A stretch of DNA of 64,000 nt from Vampirovibrio chlorellavorus (GTDB lineage Bacteria > Cyanobacteriota > Vampirovibrionia > Vampirovibrionales > Vampirovibrionaceae). The position numbers were made by a program, and so were the translations under genes. The notes under the pieces are model-generated. The model searched no databases. It was not told the DNA's origin and worked only from the letters and a program-made list of their open reading frames with translations. Of this stretch, positions 7,939 to 17,488 are shown in pieces. How positions within the stretch are numbered: position 1 is the first letter of the stretch; each line of letters opens with the position of its first letter. The DNA is taken from the NCBI GenBank assembly GCA_001858525.1, contig LAPX01000003.1, positions 79,311 to 143,310 of the forward strand, written 5' to 3'.

Positions 7939-9831
7939 CTATTTTTCGAGGTGGTAGCGAACCGTGGTTACTACCTTGTTACTGCGGTAACGCAACAGCG
8001 CTTTGATCATGATGGAGGTTTGGTTGTGTAGTAAATTGTGCCACCAGCTTTTGGTCACAAACTCTGGCACAATAATGGTCACCAAATCATGCTCATAGCG
8101 CTCTTCAACCTCGTCAATATATTCCAACAGCGGTTCGCTGATGGAACGATACGGAGATTTTAGAATAGTCAGCGGAATGCCACAACCCCAGGCTTCCCAA
8201 GCTTTTTTCAGGCGCTCTGTGGCGGCGGGGTTTAACTCCACATGCACGGCTTCAACCCGGTCGGAGATTGTTTTTGCGTATTCCAGCGCCGGGATGGTCC
8301 CCCGGTGCAGGGAAGATACCAGAACCAGTACGGTGTGCTCAATGGCCGTTGGACAATAGCCGCTGTCGGGTAAGGCCAGTTGCTTGCCAATGGACTCATA
8401 ATGGTGCAGCACTTTGCGGAAAATGAAGATGACAACCGGCATGGCCACCAACACAATCCATGCCCCTTCGCTGAATTTCTCAAAGGCCAGGATAATGGTC
8501 ACAACGCCTGTGGCCACAGCACCGATGGTATTCACCAGTGCTTTTCGCTGCCAACCGGGCCGCTGCTCTGCTTTGTGATGGCCAATCATGCCCCACTGGG
8601 CTAGTGTGAAGGACAGGAATACCCCAATGGCGTAGAGTGGCATCATTTTGTTGTAGTCGGCATCATAGGCAATAATCAGCAGAATGGCCAAAACGCTTAA
8701 AATGACAATGCCGTTGCTGTAGACCAGCCGATCTCCCAGGTTCATCAGCTGTCTGGGCAAATAGCCGTCCTGGGCCAGAATCATACCCAGCCGGGGAAAG
8801 CCATTAAAGCTGGTGTTGGCGGCCAAAATCAGGATAAGGGCTGTAATAAACTGCACGATGAGATAAAACAGGCTGCCGTGAGTGAATACGCTGGCCGCAA
8901 TCTGGGAAATGAGCGTTTCGTGATGGGGGTCCAGCTCCGGTGGAACAATACCCGGCAAGGCATAGGCCAAATAGGTCACCCCTAAGAAGATGGTGGCCAG
9001 CACCAAGCCCATGTAAACCATGGTGCGGCTGGCATTCAGCTCAGCGGGTTCCTTGAATGCCTGTACGCCGTTGGAAACGGCTTCAATCCCGGTTAAGGCG
9101 GCACAACCGTGAGAAAAAGCCTGCAGCAGTGCGGCGATTAAGACCAGTGGCGCTACGGTGCTAATTTGTTGACCCACCACGCCGATTTCCGGGACGGACT
9201 CAATCTGTCCGGTCATAACTTTGTAGATACCGGTTCCGATCAGGGCCACCATGGAGAAGATAAAAAAGAAGGCCGGAATGGCGAAGGCCTTACCGGATTC
9301 CTTCACCCCGCGCAGGTTGAGCAACATGATGATGGCAATCATGATGATGCTGAGCGCGATATTGTGGCCTTTGGGCAGCCATCCGGTGGAGACAATGTTG
9401 GCCACCCCGGAGGAGATACTAACGGACACCGTCAGCACGTAATCAATCAGCAAGGCAGCCCCGGCGATTTGACTGGCGGTTCTCCCCAGTCGGCTTTTGG
9501 CAACTTCGTAGCTGCCGCCACCCATGGGATAGGCGTAAATGACTTCTCGATAGGACATCACCACAATAAACATCAGCAAAATGATGATGGCGGCAATGGG
9601 GATGGCCAGTAGGCCGTTGAATGCGGATTGCTGGATCAGGCTTAAGCCCATTTGGACGGTGAGTCCTGCCGCAAACAGCGCGATGACAATTTCCTCGGTG
9701 GCATATGCGGTTGATGACAAGGCATCAGAGGCAAAAACAGCCAACCCAATGGGAATGGACAAACGCTCATGGCGTTCACGGTGGGAAGCCAGAGGGTCTC
9801 CCACAACAAATCGTTTTAACCTGCTCCACAT
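7939..9831 (-). CDS. kimA: KimA-type potassium uptake transporter (APC superfamily)
   Basis: The 630-residue membrane protein closely follows Bacillus KimA (YdaO) as I remember it. It opens with 'VGDPLASHRERHERLSIPIGLAVFASDALSSTAYATEEI', then has 'SYREVIYAYPMGGGSYEVAKSRLG', 'GCAALTGIEAVSNGVQAFKEP' and 'VLAANTSFNGFPRLGMILA'. About twelve membrane segments are followed by a cytoplasmic domain of roughly 150 residues ending 'WWHNLLHNQTSIMIK'. KimA imports K+ in symport with protons; in Bacillus it is inhibited by c-di-AMP. A general amino-acid permease is the alternative, but the conserved C-terminal domain favours KimA. It is a single gene, divergent from the phosphohexomutase gene. Confidence 0.8.
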   Translation of the reverse strand: MWSRLKRFVVGDPLASHRERHERLSIPIGLAVFASDALSSTAYATEEIVIALFAAGLTVQMGLSLIQQSAFNGLLAIPIAAIIILLMFIVVMSYREVIYAYPMGGGSYEVAKSRLGRTASQIAGAALLIDYVLTVSVSISSGVANIVSTGWLPKGHNIALSIIMIAIIMLLNLRGVKESGKAFAIPAFFFIFSMVALIGTGIYKVMTGQIESVPEIGVVGQQISTVAPLVLIAALLQAFSHGCAALTGIEAVSNGVQAFKEPAELNASRTMVYMGLVLATIFLGVTYLAYALPGIVPPELDPHHETLISQIAASVFTHGSLFYLIVQFITALILILAANTSFNGFPRLGMILAQDGYLPRQLMNLGDRLVYSNGIVILSVLAILLIIAYDADYNKMMPLYAIGVFLSFTLAQWGMIGHHKAEQRPGWQRKALVNTIGAVATGVVTIILAFEKFSEGAWIVLVAMPVVIFIFRKVLHHYESIGKQLALPDSGYCPTAIEHTVLVLVSSLHRGTIPALEYAKTISDRVEAVHVELNPAATERLKKAWEAWGCGIPLTILKSPYRSISEPLLEYIDEVEERYEHDLVTIIVPEFVTKSWWHNLLHNQTSIMIKALLRYRSNKVVTTVRYHLEK

Positions 9832-9864
9832 AATAATGCTTTACCTACTGTTCAAGACAGACCG

Positions 9865-9893
9865 AATATACAAGTTTTTTCAGGGCTGGGCAA
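9865..9893 (-). promoter_or_regulatory. Probable sigma-70 promoter of kimA
   Basis: On the minus strand, TTGCCC (9888-9893) is separated by 17 bases from TATATT (9865-9870), which lies about 34 bases before the kimA start codon. No c-di-AMP riboswitch consensus is seen between promoter and gene. Confidence 0.5.
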
Positions 9894-10045
9894 TGCTTGA
9901 TGACGGGAATGCAATAAATCGATATAAAAAACTTGCGGAATACCGGGCGGAATGGCTTAATGGAACTAAATATTGGTGTTTGTCATTATTTATCATCATA
10001 GATAGAGTGACGACGCTGTTTTTGTTGTTTTGGGGAGTTTTGAAT

Positions 10046-11644
10046 ATGCCGTCAGCGCCGGTTCAAAAAGTGTATCGTTTTGGTACGTCCGGTTATCGTA
10101 ACGATCAGGATGGGGAGTTTAATGAGTCGGTTATCCGGCAGATTACCGATGCCATCAGTGATTATCTGATTGGCGAGATTCACCGCCGAGGGAAGTTGCT
10201 GCCCATTCTGATCGGTGGAGATACCCGGGAAAAGACCCGTCTCTTTATCCCCGTGATTGCCGAAATTCTGAAGGGTAAGGGTCTGGACGTGTTTCGGGCC
10301 ACCACGGATTTGCCTTCGCCTGTTTTGGCTTATGCCGCCAAGTATTTTTCCCATTTGAATCTGGGTTACGATGAGACCCTGGGCGCTATTTTGATGACGG
10401 CCAGCCACAACCCCTGGCCCTATGGTGGCTACAACTTCTTAACCCCCGATGCCGCCGTGATGCCCACGCCGGTTTCCAAGAAGTTTGAGCTGTACCAAAG
10501 CGAACCCCTGAACCTGACCCTGGATCGGGCTGCTTACGGTGCGGAAACACCGGCCAAAATCACGGAATTTGATCCTTACGAGCTTTACCGGCAGCACTTG
10601 AAGCAGGGGATCAGGATTGACTATAAAAAGATCAAGGACAGCGGTCTGAAGATTTTCTACGATCCTTTATATGCCACGGGTCGACGTTACCTGCCCCGCC
10701 TGTTGAAGGATGAAGGCATTGAGACCGTGGTGATTCATGATACCGATCAGCTTCCGGCCGGTTATACCGGTATGCCGGAACCCACTGGCAGTAACCTGAC
10801 CGAGTTGAGCGCAATCGTGAAAGACGATTCGGCTTCCTTGAAAATTGGATTGGCCAATGATGGCGATGCGGATCGCTTTGGGGTACTGGATGAAACCGGT
10901 CACTACCTGAATTCCAACGAAGTGTTGACCCTCATTGTCTATCACTTGCTGAAAAACCGGGGCGAAAAAGGGGTGATTGTTCGCTCTCAGGCCACCACTC
11001 ACTTGCTGGATGCCTTGGCGGCCAAGGCTGGCTTGTCGGTGGTGCAAACCCCGGTAGGTTACAAGTACATCGCCGAAGAGTTTATCGAGCACGAGGAACA
11101 GGGCGATCAGCAGGTGCTCATTGGCGGCGAGAGCTCCGGTGGTATCAGCGTCATTGGGCATATTCCAGAAAAAGATGGTATTCTGGCCAATCTGCTGGCG
11201 GCGGAAATTGTGGCCACAGAAGGCAAGCCCCTTAGCCAAATTCTGGCCCAGGTGCAGGCCTCGGTGGATCGGCAGTTCGTGTTTCGGGAACTGGGTATCA
11301 AGACCGAGCATGGTCAGCAGATCATGAAACATTTCCAGCAGTTGCTGTCCGAGGAAGGGCAATTTGCCGGGCTGCAGATAGATGTCGCTCAGTCCGTGGC
11401 CTCGGTGACCGCGCTGGAACAGAAATATGGCACCAAGGATGGAGCCAAGCTCTTCTTTAACGAGGGAAGCTGGCTGTTGATTCGGGCCAGTGGCACGGAG
11501 CCCATCGTTCGGGTTTACGTGGAAGGGGTTTCTCCTTCTCGCAATGAGGCCTTTGCCAAAACCGAGACACTGATTGATGCGGTCACTCAGCTTTTAGTGG
11601 CATCTTTTTCTGTGCCTGCCGCCAATATTAAGGAAAAACGCTAG
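10046..11644 (+). CDS. Phosphoglucomutase/phosphomannomutase family enzyme
   Basis: Alpha-D-phosphohexomutase of 532 residues that interconverts sugar 1- and 6-phosphates. All four active-site loops are visible: TASHNPW with the phosphorylated serine, DGDADR for Mg2+, GGESSGG for sugar recognition, and RASGTEP for phosphate binding near the C-terminus. The start at 10046 is chosen because GGGGAG lies nine bases upstream and the family's N-terminus (RFGTSGYR) begins 11 residues later; the frame is open further upstream but there runs over the kimA start. Substrate choice (glucose versus mannose phosphate) cannot be read from the sequence. It is divergently transcribed from kimA. Confidence 0.9.
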   Translation: MPSAPVQKVYRFGTSGYRNDQDGEFNESVIRQITDAISDYLIGEIHRRGKLLPILIGGDTREKTRLFIPVIAEILKGKGLDVFRATTDLPSPVLAYAAKYFSHLNLGYDETLGAILMTASHNPWPYGGYNFLTPDAAVMPTPVSKKFELYQSEPLNLTLDRAAYGAETPAKITEFDPYELYRQHLKQGIRIDYKKIKDSGLKIFYDPLYATGRRYLPRLLKDEGIETVVIHDTDQLPAGYTGMPEPTGSNLTELSAIVKDDSASLKIGLANDGDADRFGVLDETGHYLNSNEVLTLIVYHLLKNRGEKGVIVRSQATTHLLDALAAKAGLSVVQTPVGYKYIAEEFIEHEEQGDQQVLIGGESSGGISVIGHIPEKDGILANLLAAEIVATEGKPLSQILAQVQASVDRQFVFRELGIKTEHGQQIMKHFQQLLSEEGQFAGLQIDVAQSVASVTALEQKYGTKDGAKLFFNEGSWLLIRASGTEPIVRVYVEGVSPSRNEAFAKTETLIDAVTQLLVASFSVPAANIKEKR

Positions 11645-11657
11645 TCATTCCAGTCCT

Positions 11658-11698
11658 GTGCATCCGGTCTTCTTCTCAGGCAGAGGCGCCGGATGCAC
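11658..11698. repeat. Perfect 10-bp inverted repeat after the phosphohexomutase gene
   Basis: GTGCATCCGG at 11658-11667 pairs perfectly with CCGGATGCAC at 11689-11698 around a 21-base loop. It lies 14 bases after the stop codon and 43 bases before the tRNA. There is no T-run on either side, so it is not a classical terminator; it may protect the mRNA 3' end or separate it from the tRNA transcript. Confidence 0.5.
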
Positions 11699-11741
11699 GC
11701 TGGACTTGATTGATACTTGATGGTAATTTAAATGTCTGCAT

Positions 11742-11815
11742 GTGCCCGTAGCTCAGTTGGATAGAGTGACGGTCTCCGAAGCCGTAGGTCGCGCGTTCGA
11801 GTCGCGCCGGGCACA
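11742..11815 (+). tRNA. tRNA-Arg (anticodon CCG)
   Basis: A complete cloverleaf is seen. The acceptor arms are GTGCCCG and CGGGCAC, with discriminator A at 11815. The D-arm is GCTC..GAGT, the anticodon stem ACGGT/GCCGT, the anticodon loop CTCCGAA with anticodon CCG, and the T-arm GCGCG/CGCGC with loop TTCGAGT. It decodes CGG. The terminal CCA is not encoded, so CCA-adding enzyme is needed. Confidence 0.95.
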
Positions 11816-12115
11816 GTTTTAACCCCTCATTGCGGTGAAAAATGTCTTTGTGGTAGGACGGACCCCCAACTGAGTTTGCATCATCCCCAAAAACAAGATG
11901 GCTTTTGAGTCGGGGATTTTCAAACCAAAATTGTTTGAACAGTGTAAAAATCAGTTTACGTTCGGGGTCAGGTCTAGGAATCTCTGATTGTTTTCAGTAC
12001 CCTACTGCATACATTTCCCCTTTTTGCTTGCATCATTCCGGATGCCAAAATCAAGCCTTATCAATCAGTTTTATTTATAACCACTCACTGAATCGAAGGG
12101 AGAACAGCACATCTC
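11816..12115. other. Intergenic leader between tRNA-Arg and hppA
   Basis: No gene is supported. A hairpin with arms ATCCCC (11883-11888) and GGGGAT (11912-11917), followed by TTTC, may end the tRNA transcript. The rest is the hppA leader; AAGGGAG lies about 12 bases before the hppA start. Confidence 0.5.
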
Positions 12116-14245
12116 ATGCAACCCATTTTATTCCCCATTATCTGCGGGGTGCTGGCCATCATTTTCGGGCTTGTAACCCGTCAATGGATTCTTGGTCTTA
12201 GCGCCGGTACGCAAAAAATGCAGGATATCGCCAACGCTATTAAGGAAGGCGCCAGCGCTTACATGAACCGGCAATATAAAACTATTGCCATCACTGCTGT
12301 CATCCTGACCATCATTTTGTATGCTTTGTTTGCTTCTCTCAAAGGAACTCAATACGCCATTTACGTGTCCGGTGCTTTCTTGCTGGGCGCGTTTTTGAGT
12401 GGTTTGGCCGGTTATGTGGGCATGTTCGTTTCCGTAAACGCCAACGTCAGAACCGCAGAAGCCGCTCAAAACGGCATGAATGCCGCCATGGATGTTGCAT
12501 TTAAAGGTGGCGCCGTGACCGGGTTGCTGGTGGTTGGTCTGGCTTTGCTGGGCGTGGCTGGTTTTTACTACATTGCCCCCTCCCCTGAATTGTTCCCTTC
12601 CATTGTTGGCTTGGCGTTCGGCTCTAGCTTGATCAGCGTATTTGCCCGTCTGGGTGGCGGTATTTTCACCAAGGCCGCTGACGTAGGCGCTGACCTGGTG
12701 GGTAAGGTTGAAGCCGGGATTCCGGAAGATGACCCCAGAAACCCTGCGGTTATCGCCGATAACGTTGGTGACAACGTGGGCGACTGCGCTGGTATGGCCG
12801 CCGACTTGTTCGAGACCTATGCCGTGACCACCATTGCCGCCATGTTCCTGGGCAACTTGCTCTTCAACCACGATACCAACGCCATTATGTACCCCCTTAT
12901 TTTGGGTGGTTTGTCCATTCTGGCTTCTATCGTCGGTACCTTCTTCGTGAAGGTGGGCGCGGACAACAACCCCATGAAAGCCTTGTACAAAGGGCTGTAT
13001 GCCACTATTTTCCTGGTGGCCGTTATGGTTGTGGGTATGACCTACCAGTTCTTCCCCACCGGTTTCTCCTTCACCAACGCGGAAGGCGTGGTCACTGCCA
13101 TCACCCAGACCGGCCTGATTGGCTCCGCCTTGACGGGTATCGTCGTCACCATGGCGATGGTTTGGATTACCGACTACTATACCTCCACGGAATTCAGCCC
13201 GGTTCGTAAAGTGGCTGCCGCTTCCGAATCCGGTCATGCCACCAACATCATCGCCGGTATCGCTGTGGGTATGAAGTCCACTGCTGCCCCGGTTGTGGTT
13301 ATTTCTATCGGTATGCTGGCCGCTTACTTCCTGGGTGGTCTCTACGGTATCTCCATTGCCGCCGTTTCCATGTTGTCCATGGCCGGTATCGTGGTTGCCC
13401 TGGACGCCTTTGGTCCTATCACCGACAACGCCGGTGGTATTGCTGAAATGGCCCATATGGATGAAAAAGTTCGTGCCGTCACCGACCCGTTGGATGCCGT
13501 GGGTAACACCACCAAGGCCATTACCAAGGGCTATGCCATCGGTTCCGCCGGTTTGGCCGCCATCGTTCTGTTCTCTTCCTACATTCAGGATTTGAGCGCT
13601 GCGGCTGCTGAAAGTGGCAACACCTTCCTGGCCAACATGAGCAACCTGAACGCTCTGTTCTCTCTCGGCGATCCTTACATCATCGTGGGCTTGTTTATCG
13701 GCGGTTTGATCCCCTACATTTTCGGGGCCATGGCAATGGAAGCCGTGGGTACTGCTGCCGGTGAAGTGGTTCATGAAGTTCGTCGTCAGTTCAAAGAAAA
13801 TAAAGGCATTATGGACGGTACTTCCAAGCCCGACTATGCTGCCTGCGTGGACATTGTTACCCGTAGCGCCTTGCGCCAGATGATGGTCCCTGCCCTGTTG
13901 CCCGTCTTGATCCCGGTGGTCATGTGGGCGATTGGAACCTACCTGATTCCGGATGCTTCCTCTAACTATGCGGCCATTAAAATGATTGGTGGCGTGTTGG
14001 TGGGCAGTATCGTAACCGGCTTGTTCGTGGGTATCTCCATGACCTCCGGTGGTGGTGCCTGGGATAACGCTAAAAAGTACATTGAAGATGGTCACTTTGG
14101 CGGCAAAGGCTCACCAGCTCACCAGGCTGCCGTTACTGGCGATACCGTCGGCGATCCTTACAAGGATACCGCGGGTCCTGCCATCAACCCGGTGATCAAG
14201 ATCCTGAACATCGTTGCCTTGTTGCTGGTACCTCTGCTGGTTTAG
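12116..14245 (+). CDS. hppA: K+-independent proton-pumping membrane pyrophosphatase
   Basis: The 709-residue integral membrane protein couples pyrophosphate hydrolysis to proton export, with about 16 membrane helices. The catalytic signature '[38 protein letters not shown]' is intact, as is the second acidic cluster near '[17 protein letters not shown]' and the C-terminal '[17 protein letters not shown]'. Lys467 and Thr470 (GNTTKAIT) are the residues that mark the K+-independent subfamily; K+-dependent enzymes carry Ala there. It is a single gene with its own terminator. The enzyme would save energy by reclaiming pyrophosphate from biosynthesis. Confidence 0.95.
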   Translation: MQPILFPIICGVLAIIFGLVTRQWILGLSAGTQKMQDIANAIKEGASAYMNRQYKTIAITAVILTIILYALFASLKGTQYAIYVSGAFLLGAFLSGLAGYVGMFVSVNANVRTAEAAQNGMNAAMDVAFKGGAVTGLLVVGLALLGVAGFYYIAPSPELFPSIVGLAFGSSLISVFARLGGGIFTKAADVGADLVGKVEAGIPEDDPRNPAVIADNVGDNVGDCAGMAADLFETYAVTTIAAMFLGNLLFNHDTNAIMYPLILGGLSILASIVGTFFVKVGADNNPMKALYKGLYATIFLVAVMVVGMTYQFFPTGFSFTNAEGVVTAITQTGLIGSALTGIVVTMAMVWITDYYTSTEFSPVRKVAAASESGHATNIIAGIAVGMKSTAAPVVVISIGMLAAYFLGGLYGISIAAVSMLSMAGIVVALDAFGPITDNAGGIAEMAHMDEKVRAVTDPLDAVGNTTKAITKGYAIGSAGLAAIVLFSSYIQDLSAAAAESGNTFLANMSNLNALFSLGDPYIIVGLFIGGLIPYIFGAMAMEAVGTAAGEVVHEVRRQFKENKGIMDGTSKPDYAACVDIVTRSALRQMMVPALLPVLIPVVMWAIGTYLIPDASSNYAAIKMIGGVLVGSIVTGLFVGISMTSGGGAWDNAKKYIEDGHFGGKGSPAHQAAVTGDTVGDPYKDTAGPAINPVIKILNIVALLLVPLLV

Positions 14246-14286
14246 AGAGATCTCAATACAGGCGAGGCGACATAAACGCTTAAGAA

Positions 14287-14320
14287 AAAGCCTTCCGGTT
14301 GATGACTGGAAGGCTTTTTT
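14287..14320 (+). terminator. Rho-independent terminator of hppA
   Basis: A 10-bp stem, AAAGCCTTCC with GGAAGGCTTT, an 11-base loop and a run of six T, located 41 bases after the hppA stop. Confidence 0.9.
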
Positions 14321-14408
14321 ACTTGAAAAATCGATCGGCTTGTAATAATATAAATTATCTAAACAATCATGCTTTTTTATATACTTTTAAAAGAGAGGTT
14401 GGAATCGA

Positions 14409-14588
14409 ATGGCGAGAGTCTTGATTTCAATGAAAGATGAATTTTTAAGACGTATTGACGAAGTGGCGGAAAAAGAACAGCGTTCTCGCAGCGAATTAAT
14501 TCGAGAGGCGCTACGGACTTACATTCGCAAAAATGCCACGACCAGTCAAAATGTCCAGACTGCCGGGGTTTCCTCTACTGAATCATAG
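14409..14588 (+). CDS. Small ribbon-helix-helix (CopG/Arc-type) DNA-binding protein
   Basis: A 59-residue protein. The first 45 residues form a complete RHH domain: a beta strand (ARVLISM), helix 1 (KDEFLRRIDEVAEKE), a turn (QRSRSE) and helix 2 (LIREALRTYIRK). The last 15 residues are a Ser/Thr/Gln tail. Upstream GAGAGG is a plausible SD. Such proteins act as dimeric transcription repressors, often for themselves or an adjacent toxin. No toxin gene follows; the next gene is the PilZ protein 137 bases downstream. It is small but its reading frame and domain are clear. Confidence 0.75.
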   Translation: MARVLISMKDEFLRRIDEVAEKEQRSRSELIREALRTYIRKNATTSQNVQTAGVSSTES

Positions 14589-14725
14589 TTTGCGTTCTTG
14601 CATCCTGATTTCTAAATAGTGCGTATTGATCGGGTTATCCATTCATTGCGATTGAGCCTTATAATAATACTGATGACCAAAGGGTTGTTTGGGTTGTTGA
14701 GCGGCGAGATTTAAAAATAAATTGA

Positions 14726-15400
14726 ATGTTGTCTGATCTGCAAAAAGCACTGGTTTTGAACCAAAAGGTACAAGTGACCGTTTGGGATCCTAATAATGAC
14801 AGTGTGGAGTACTCGTTTCAAAGTTTTGTCATGGAAGCGGGTGGTACGCTGTTCCAACTGGCACCCCCTACCACGCAAGCGGCCACTATTCTGCCCTTGT
14901 TACAGCCCGGCATTGTCACAGGGGCTGTTGTCGAGACGTATCCCAACCCGTATATTTTTTATCCCATCATTCATTCAGCACCTCTTTCCGCTCAAAGCGG
15001 ATTTTGGCTGAAAATTCCGGAAAACCCGCAGGTAGAGGTCATGCAGCGTCGGCGGCATGTTCGAATTCCCATGGTCATTCCCTTTAACCTGGAATATTCC
15101 ATTTCCGGTCGGAGCATGGCCATGCAGGCTCGCACTGAGGATGTGAGTGGCGGGGGGATGCGGTTTACTTCTATACGGCAGTTTCCCAAAGGGCAGGACT
15201 TGTTGATTTTACTGGCCTTTAATCCTTCCGAACCACCTTTGAAATTGAAGGCTAAAGTGGTTTTTTCGGTGCAAAATCGGCTCAAGAAACAACCGGATGA
15301 TTTGTATTCCACAGCGTGTCAATTTGCTGATTTGACGGATGCCGAAGAGATGATTCTGGTTCGGGAGTGCTTTAAGCGGGAGTTGGGCATCAAAGGGTAA
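14726..15400 (+). CDS. PilZ-domain c-di-GMP receptor (YcgR-like)
   Basis: The 224-residue protein has an N-terminal YcgR-N-like beta domain (residues 1-100) and a C-terminal PilZ domain. Both c-di-GMP-binding motifs are present: RRRHVR at 108-113 (RxxxR) and DVSGGG at 139-144 (D/NxSxxG). YcgR-type proteins bind c-di-GMP and adjust motility or surface polysaccharide production. No flagellar or pilus genes are nearby, so the output is unknown. It precedes the sigma-factor gene by 60 bases, but whether they share a transcript cannot be told. Confidence 0.85.
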   Translation: MLSDLQKALVLNQKVQVTVWDPNNDSVEYSFQSFVMEAGGTLFQLAPPTTQAATILPLLQPGIVTGAVVETYPNPYIFYPIIHSAPLSAQSGFWLKIPENPQVEVMQRRRHVRIPMVIPFNLEYSISGRSMAMQARTEDVSGGGMRFTSIRQFPKGQDLLILLAFNPSEPPLKLKAKVVFSVQNRLKKQPDDLYSTACQFADLTDAEEMILVRECFKRELGIKG

Positions 15401-15460
15401 TTGTCCTTGTGCTAGAATAAGTCCTGTATTATCCCATCGAACCACGAAAGTTCTACGCCA

Positions 15461-16081
15461 ATGGCCTCTAAAAGCCAAACGAAAGAGGATTTACGGGCTC
15501 TTTCCACCGAAGAGCTTGTTTTATTGGCGCAGGCTGATCATATGCGTGCCCTAGAACAGCTGGTCTCCCGTTACCAAAAGCTGGTTTACGTGACCCTGTA
15601 TCAACTGGCCCCAGAGCGTAATGACATTACCGACCTGACCCAGGAAGTGTTGTTGCGGATGTGTCGTTCCATTAAGTCTTTGCGGAATCCCAAGACGTTC
15701 AAGTATTGGTTGAACCGCATTATCACCAATCTTTTTTATGATGAATTGCGAAAAGCGCCTCGGCAACTGAGAACAATCTCTCTGGATGAACCGGTATTTG
15801 AGTCTGATGATGACCAAAGTCCGGCGCGTGATATTCCGGACGTCACCGAGATGCCGGATAAGCTGGCTTTAAATTCGGAGCTGGATCGTAAAATTCAGCA
15901 GGCCATTCAAAATCTTCCGGAACAGTTTCGGACCATCATCGTCCTCAGAGAAATACAGGGGCTAAGCTATGAAGAAATAGCCAGCCTCACCGAGACGAAT
16001 ATTGGCACGGTCAAATCCAGATTGGCTCGTGCCCGCCTAAAACTTCAAGAGGTATTGGAACCCTACCTGAAAGAAGTTTAA
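15461..16081 (+). CDS. ECF-type RNA polymerase sigma factor
   Basis: The 206-residue protein has a sigma region 2 at about residues 30-90 (LEQLVSRYQKLVYVTLYQLAPERNDITDLTQEV, then KTFKYWLNRIITNLFYDELRK) and a region 4 with a helix-turn-helix at about 140-195 (LPEQFRTIIVLREIQGLSYEEIASLTETNIGTVKSRLARAR). Region 3 is absent, which defines group 4 (ECF) sigma factors. The linker is acidic. The next gene encodes a membrane anti-sigma-like protein 47 bases downstream, followed by a Spy-like protein, so the set probably senses envelope state. Confidence 0.9.
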   Translation: MASKSQTKEDLRALSTEELVLLAQADHMRALEQLVSRYQKLVYVTLYQLAPERNDITDLTQEVLLRMCRSIKSLRNPKTFKYWLNRIITNLFYDELRKAPRQLRTISLDEPVFESDDDQSPARDIPDVTEMPDKLALNSELDRKIQQAIQNLPEQFRTIIVLREIQGLSYEEIASLTETNIGTVKSRLARARLKLQEVLEPYLKEV

Positions 16082-16128
16082 CTGGCTTGAGGCCCTGGTA
16101 ATTATCAGTGTGATAGGAAGTTACCTAC

Positions 16129-17454
16129 ATGCAGGAAACTCCCCCGCATACCCCTATGGAAATCAAATTACTGCTGTCCCAATACCTGGACGGCGCCCTT
16201 GATCTGGCGCAAGTGGATCAGGTTGAGACCTTGTTGTCCACATTTCCCCAATACGCTGAAGTTTTGAATAAACTGCAAGCCACCCGGGATGCGGTTCGGG
16301 CCTCATTGGGAAATCAGGAGCAGGCACTGACCGGCGATGCCGATTCGCTTTGGGCTTCCATCGCCAATCGGTTAGAGGCCGATCAGGATACGCCCACTCA
16401 AGCGTTTGATTTCGACTTTGTGTCTGCCTATTATGATGGGGAAATCCCCACTTCCGATGCCCAGTTGCTGACCTTTGAGAGTCAGTTATACAAAAACGAT
16501 GAGGCCAATACGCAGTTGGCCCAGGTGGGCGAAGTTTCTGAAGCGGTGCGGCACTGGGCTGCTCGTCTGGAAACCCATTGCACGGTGGATGTGACTGAAT
16601 CGGTGATGAAACAGTTGCAATCCGAGATGACTTCAGCGTCAGTGGACGCTGGTGAAGCCCTCCCCGCTGCGGACTTGGGTTCGCTGGAAATCCTGTCCGC
16701 CTATGTGGATCAGGCTTTGAGTCCTCGTGAAGTGATTGAGGCCAACCGCCTGATTGAATCCGATGCCGCCGCCAAGTTGACCTTGACCCGATTCAACCAG
16801 ATTTCTGCCGGGCTGGAGTCCATTTCTACCCAAATTCAGGCCCAGGCCCCCGATTTAACCCCGACCATTATGGAAATTCTCTCTCAGGCATCCGCAGAAC
16901 AGGCTTCTGTGGCATCCCTGGATGCTGCTCGTCAATCTCGTGCCAAGGTCTACCAATGGGCCAAATGGGGCGGTCTTACCGCGGCTTCGGTGCTGCTGGT
17001 GACTTTCCTGAGCTCGGTTAATTGGCAGGATAATACCCCAGAGGCCACGCTGGCTTTAAAGTCGGCACCCCTGGTGGCATCGACCGCCCCAGAGCGCCAG
17101 GCTGCTGTGGTTCCAGCGGTTTCCGGGAAGCTGGACAAGCCGAAGGTCACGGAACTGGCTTCGGTTCCTGTCAGCAGTCGTTTAGAGCGTCCCAACAGTG
17201 GGTTTGCCTTGCAGGCCGAGTCAAATGACACCTCGACAGTGGCTTCCATGCGTCCGGTGAAAGCGTCTCCCCGTCGGGTTGATCGTATTCTGGATGGTTT
17301 CCGGGGCAACCGGGTGGCTGCCCGCTCTTTCCCTCGTCCGGACATCGCGCAGGAGGAGTCGCATGCAGCCGCTCCCTCTTCGGAAGATTATTTGTTTAAC
17401 GCCTTGAACGAGCAGATGCCCGGCGAAGATGTATCTTCAATCTTAGGAAAGTAG
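16129..17454 (+). CDS. Membrane anti-sigma factor with three anti-sigma repeats
   Basis: The 441-residue protein has one membrane segment at about 279-298. The N-terminal part contains three similar units at about 13-50 (LLSQYLDGALD), 96-131 (FVSAYYDGEIP) and 187-222 (ILSAYVDQALS), each resembling the start of an anti-sigma domain ('lsayvDgels'). None has the HxxxCxxC zinc motif. The C-terminal part after the membrane is Ala/Pro/Ser-rich and would be outside the membrane. It follows the ECF sigma gene and so likely holds that sigma factor inactive. The repeats are seen; the binding role is inferred from family and position. Confidence 0.75.
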   Translation: MQETPPHTPMEIKLLLSQYLDGALDLAQVDQVETLLSTFPQYAEVLNKLQATRDAVRASLGNQEQALTGDADSLWASIANRLEADQDTPTQAFDFDFVSAYYDGEIPTSDAQLLTFESQLYKNDEANTQLAQVGEVSEAVRHWAARLETHCTVDVTESVMKQLQSEMTSASVDAGEALPAADLGSLEILSAYVDQALSPREVIEANRLIESDAAAKLTLTRFNQISAGLESISTQIQAQAPDLTPTIMEILSQASAEQASVASLDAARQSRAKVYQWAKWGGLTAASVLLVTFLSSVNWQDNTPEATLALKSAPLVASTAPERQAAVVPAVSGKLDKPKVTELASVPVSSRLERPNSGFALQAESNDTSTVASMRPVKASPRRVDRILDGFRGNRVAARSFPRPDIAQEESHAAAPSSEDYLFNALNEQMPGEDVSSILGK

Positions 17455-17488
17455 GCGATTAGTAAGCTATGCAAAAGGGTGTGAAATT

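Noticed and set aside
9581..10045. Upstream extension of the phosphohexomutase frame
   Set aside because: It runs over the start of the divergent kimA gene, and the ATG at 10046 has a good SD and matches the family N-terminus.
9832..10045. A c-di-AMP (ydaO) riboswitch upstream of kimA
   Set aside because: In Bacillus kimA has one, but the conserved riboswitch segments are not seen here and the leader after the predicted promoter is only about 30 bases.
12128..14095. A 655-codon minus-strand open frame
   Set aside because: It is antisense to hppA; its translation is rich in His, Gly, Asn and Gln without domains, the usual mirror of a highly biased membrane-protein gene.
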